From NCBI GenBank assembly GCA_001599755.1, contig BCHX01000002.1, forward strand, positions 5,066,330 through 5,130,329: a DNA stretch of 64,000 nucleotides, written 5' to 3'. Each line of letters starts with the position of its first letter. The stretch's first letter is position 1. The notes beneath the pieces were generated by a model. It searched no databases and had not been told where the DNA came from. It saw nothing but the letters and a program-made list of their open reading frames with translations. The translations under genes were made by a program, and so were the position numbers. This DNA is from Gliomastix tumulicola. Lineage: Eukaryota > Ascomycota > Sordariomycetes > Hypocreales > Bionectriaceae. Below are positions 61,321 through 64,000 of this stretch, piece after piece.

Positions 61321-62882
61321 CTACGGATCAAATCTCTTTTCAGTCTCCTCGCCCTCTCGGCCCACCTGCACCTTCTTGTTCCCCCGCTGGTACACCCACA
61401 TCAGCAGCAGCGTGAGGGGAATCGCCGAGGCATACAGCAGCAGAATCGCCAAGAAAGCGCGCGTGTACTTGGGCGCGTCTGACTGCCGGAACAACTGCTG
61501 CCCCGCAATGGCGCCAAGATTACTCCCCATCACCACCATAGCCAATCCCACGCTGCGCTTGCTGGGGCTCGTCGCGTTGATACTCAGCCACGCATCGTTG
61601 AGGCCCTGCGCCAGCGCGTTGCCGCCACTTAGGAGCGTAAAGATGGCATATCGCGTCCACTTGGGGCTCGTCGTCTGCCCGAAAAGCGCGCCCGCAAACG
61701 CAATCGACCACAGGAAGGCGACGATGCACCACGGCCCGCGAAGCCTCGTCCTGTCCGACGCAAAGGAGATGAGCCACGATAGGACGATCACGATCACGCT
61801 GCTCACGGCGTTGAGCAGGTTGGCGTTGATCTTGCTGAAGCCCAGGCTCCGGATGACGAATGGCCCATACAGCTGCAAGCCGCCCTTGGGCGCGAGACTG
61901 ACGATATTGATAATCATGTGCAGCCACAGACGATAGTCGAGGAGGGCCTCCCTGAGACTCTGCATCGATATGTGAGCTTTATCGGCTCCCTTTGTTTCGT
62001 CGTCGGCGAGGACACGAGCGCGCATGATGCTCCTCTCGCGGTCTGAGAAGAAGTCCCAGCGCTTGTGGATCGGCTTCGTGTCGGACGGGCTGTGGGGGAG
62101 GAAAGCCACGAAAGCGACGAAGACGAGCAACGTGATGGCGCCCTCGACTAGTATCCATTAGCAGGTATTCGCCAAGTTGAAAGAGTGAAGACGCACTTAT
62201 GAAGAGCCACTGCCAGCCCGAGAGCCCCATCGTGCCAGCCATTTGGAGGATCCCGGCCGCGATCAGGGACCCCGTCGCCGTGGCCGAGTAGTTTCCAAAG
62301 TAGAACACTGCCGTCCTCATAGCCAGCTCGCTTCTCGTGTAGAAGAGCGCCAACATATACTGCCCACCAGGGATATAGCCGCCCTCGAAAACCCCAAGAA
62401 GGAAGCGTGTGGCGTAGAAGGAGTGGATGTTGGTGCACCACGCCTGGGTCAGTGCGATGGTGCCCCAGATGAGCATCTGTAGTGTCAGCCAGACGGGCGC
62501 TCCGAGGCGCTGTAGGATGAGGTTTGAGGGGATCTCGGCGATGACGATGCCTGCCGACATGAGCTGGTTGCCAAGATTGACGTCATCCGTGGTGATGCCG
62601 AGATCGGTGGTCAATGTGTCGGTCAGCGCATTGCCGATGTTACTGCGGTCGAGCTGGAGTACGAAGAAGCCTGCGATCAGGAGAGGCATCAGGTACATAT
62701 CAAGCCTGCCAGGGTTAGCGAGACGTCTCCAAGGGTAGTGAGGGCACGTACTTTCTGACCGCAGCGCGGTTCTCTTGGCTGGTGTACTCGACGTCGACGA
62801 CGCCATCCTTGACAGAGGTGCGGTTCTCGCCCTTGCCGTCTACAAAGTCTGGACTCTCTCCAACAGTCAGGTTTTTATCCAT
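61321..62882 (-). CDS. MFS transporter, anion:cation symporter (Dal5/Soa1) type
   Basis: Minus-strand exons 62882-62752, 62705-62197 and 62147-61321; 488 aa, 12 hydrophobic segments. After a charged 44-residue N-terminus comes KLDMYLMPLLIAGFFVLQLD with RSNIGNALTDTLTTDLGI, the TM1 signature (R-x-D-x-x-x-x-P with L-D-R-x-N-I-G-N) of the fungal ACS branch that includes allantoate permease Dal5, vitamin and nicotinate carriers, and the sulfur-compound transporter Soa1. GVFEGGYIPGGQYMLALFYT and NATSPSKRSVGLAMVVMGSN with NLGAIAGQQLFR are further family motifs. It is divergent from a sulfatase gene, which makes an organic sulfate or sulfonate a plausible substrate; that is inference from context. 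Confidence 0.9.
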
Positions 62883-63041
62883 GTTTCACGAGGTGTAGAA
62901 GGCTGTGGCTTGCTCGAGCAAGACTGAAAGCGCCGTCTCGTTGATCTCTTATAGATCGACATGGCTATAATCACCACGCATTCGCCATCGATGATCTGAA
63001 TCTCGCCATCGAGCCAGTAGGCCTATCGTGGCTTGCAGTTG

Positions 63042-63311
63042 CTGGAGGTGAGCGAATCTCACAAGTTATCTCGAGGGGTTTGTCCCACGAGTCAGGCTAG
63101 CCGTCGGAGGTGAACTCTGGGACTGGGTCCAAGTGGGCTCGAACGAGTCCAATGACCAACCTCGATAGGCTGATAGTTTCCGCCCTAGTTCTCCACGTTC
63201 GGAGGTGAGCGTCGGTAGTGGGCTTCAGCGGATATATGGCTGGCAGGGTGCAATTCGGAGGTGAGCGATGGTCCGATCCAGGGTCCAGGGTCCAGTGTCC
63301 AGGTGTCCAGG
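63042..63311 (+). repeat. Direct repeats TTCGGAGGTGAGCG and GGTCCAG in the transporter/sulfatase intergenic region
   Basis: The 14-mer TTCGGAGGTGAGCG occurs at 63198-63211 and 63254-63267, with related copies TGGAGGTGAGCG (63042-63053) and TCGGAGGTGAA (63104-63114), all on the plus strand. A separate cluster of TCCAG words (about 63276-63310) follows. CGGAGG resembles the half-site class of Zn2Cys6 regulators, but binding is untested. Confidence 0.6.
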
Positions 63312-63382
63312 CGTGTATTTCTTCTCGCATTTACTTCCGAGTGCTTGTTATCTTTCTGCTTGTCAAACAACACCGAACCGCA

Positions 63383-64000
63383 ATGTCGCGTAACCCTAAC
63401 CGTCCAAACATTGTGCTCGTCCTCGCCGACAACCTTGGCTGGGGCGAGCTGGGCTGCTATGGCGGCGGAATCCTTCGCGGCGCCGCCACGCCCAGGATCG
63501 ACAAGCTTGCAGCTGAGGGCCTGCTCTTGCACAACTTCAATGTCGAGAGTGATTGCGTGCCAACGCGATCTGCACTCATGACCGGCCGCCACCCCATCCG
63601 CACGGGCTGTCGTCAATCTGTTCCCGCCGGATTCCCTCAGGGCTTGACGCCTTGGGAGAGAACACTGGCGGAATGCCTCAAAGACAACGGCTACACCACT
63701 GCCCACCACGGCAAGTGGCACCTTGGAGATGTCCCCGGGCGCTACCCTTCCGACAGGGGCTTCGACGAGTGGTTCGGGATCCCGAGGACCACGGACGAAA
63801 CGCAGTTCACTTCGGCCCTCGGATACACACCCGATGTGGCTGAGCTGCCATATATCATGAAGGGCGTGGCGGGTGACAAGTCAGAGAATGTCTGTGTGTA
63901 CGACCTCGAAAAGAGGAGGGAGATTGACGAGATGCTTGTCGAGAGGTCGAAAGACTGGCTGTCGAGACAGGTGGCTGCCGAGAGCCCGTTCTTCCTGTAC
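63383..64000 (+). CDS. Sulfatase (arylsulfatase type), 3' partial
   Basis: ATG at 63383, 206 codons open to the window edge, no intron seen so far. It starts MSRNPNRPNIVLVLADNLGW, the sulfatase N-terminal strand and metal site, with Asp16-Asn17 where Asp-Asp is usual. The signature that carries formylglycine reads C58-V-P-T-R-S-A-L-M-T-G-R; canonical C-x-P-S-R has Ser, here Thr61. GKWHLG (110-115) supplies the Lys and His of the active site. No signal peptide, so probably intracellular, as for fungal choline-sulfatase-like and arylsulfatase enzymes that release sulfate under sulfur limitation. It shares a 500-bp divergent promoter with the MFS transporter. Confidence 0.9.
   Translation, partial: MSRNPNRPNIVLVLADNLGWGELGCYGGGILRGAATPRIDKLAAEGLLLHNFNVESDCVPTRSALMTGRHPIRTGCRQSVPAGFPQGLTPWERTLAECLKDNGYTTAHHGKWHLGDVPGRYPSDRGFDEWFGIPRTTDETQFTSALGYTPDVAELPYIMKGVAGDKSENVCVYDLEKRREIDEMLVERSKDWLSRQVAAESPFFLY

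Noticed and set aside
1..64000. tRNA, 5S rRNA, CRISPR or intact transposon
   Set aside because: No cloverleaf-forming B-box/A-box pairs, repeat-spacer arrays, terminal repeats or transposase/reverse transcriptase motifs were seen by eye; a tRNAscan and RepeatMasker run would be decisive.

Overview
The window is nuclear DNA of a filamentous ascomycete (Pezizomycotina, most likely Sordariomycetes). It is GC-rich, genes carry short 48-102 nt GT..AG introns (several with CTAAC/CTAAT-type branch sites), and gene content is typically fungal: Rrp5, alpha-MPP, Ase1, an IRS4-type EH protein, a Zn2Cys6 factor, several HET-domain proteins, a YRO2/HSP30-type opsin relative and a NIS1-like secreted protein. 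Genes stand singly on both strands, as expected for a eukaryote. I saw no tRNA, rRNA, CRISPR or intact transposon. All exon maps below are hand-derived from splice sites and frame checks.

Layout. 0-14 kb is conserved housekeeping: an FHA-RING ubiquitin ligase (5' end outside the window), the alpha subunit of the mitochondrial processing peptidase, a disordered protein with an alpha/beta-hydrolase-like core, and the ribosome-biogenesis factor Rrp5. 14-20 kb holds an MCT-like MFS transporter and a transcription factor with two complete tandem Zn2Cys6 clusters. Its stop codon lies in the first unit of a decayed ~33 bp minisatellite. 20-27 kb is accessory: gene-poor sequence, an 875-aa protein made of 2.5 diverged modules (probably DUF3632 family), and, across a divergent promoter with a TATA box on each side, a small intracellular protein that resembles a degenerate RNase T1 fold. 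27-30 kb is Ase1/MAP65.

31-52 kb is rich in HET (heterokaryon-incompatibility type) genes: a 1365-aa HET protein with a ~200-aa helical insertion inside the HET domain, an 877-aa HET protein converging tail-to-tail (24 bp) on a second HET gene broken by one in-frame TAG, a WD40-like gene also broken by one TAG, a classical HET protein, and a decayed 5' fragment of a giant DUF6606-type gene. Interspersed are two unrecognised proteins, the opsin-related protein and a secreted amidohydrolase. 51.8-55.4 kb is a gene desert with poly-G/C tracts and diverged repeats.

55-64 kb returns to ordinary density: a NIS1-like secreted protein, an IRS4-like EH protein, an F-box-like protein, and a divergent pair of an anion:cation-symporter-type MFS transporter and a sulfatase (3' end outside the window). 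The 500 bp between this last pair carry repeated TTCGGAGGTGAGCG elements, which suggests a small sulfur-ester uptake and hydrolysis module.

No single wholly new system is proven. The strongest leads are the double-zinc-cluster factor, the HET protein with the inserted coiled coil, the amber-interrupted genes of the HET region, and the modular DUF3632-like protein paired with an RNase-like pseudoenzyme.
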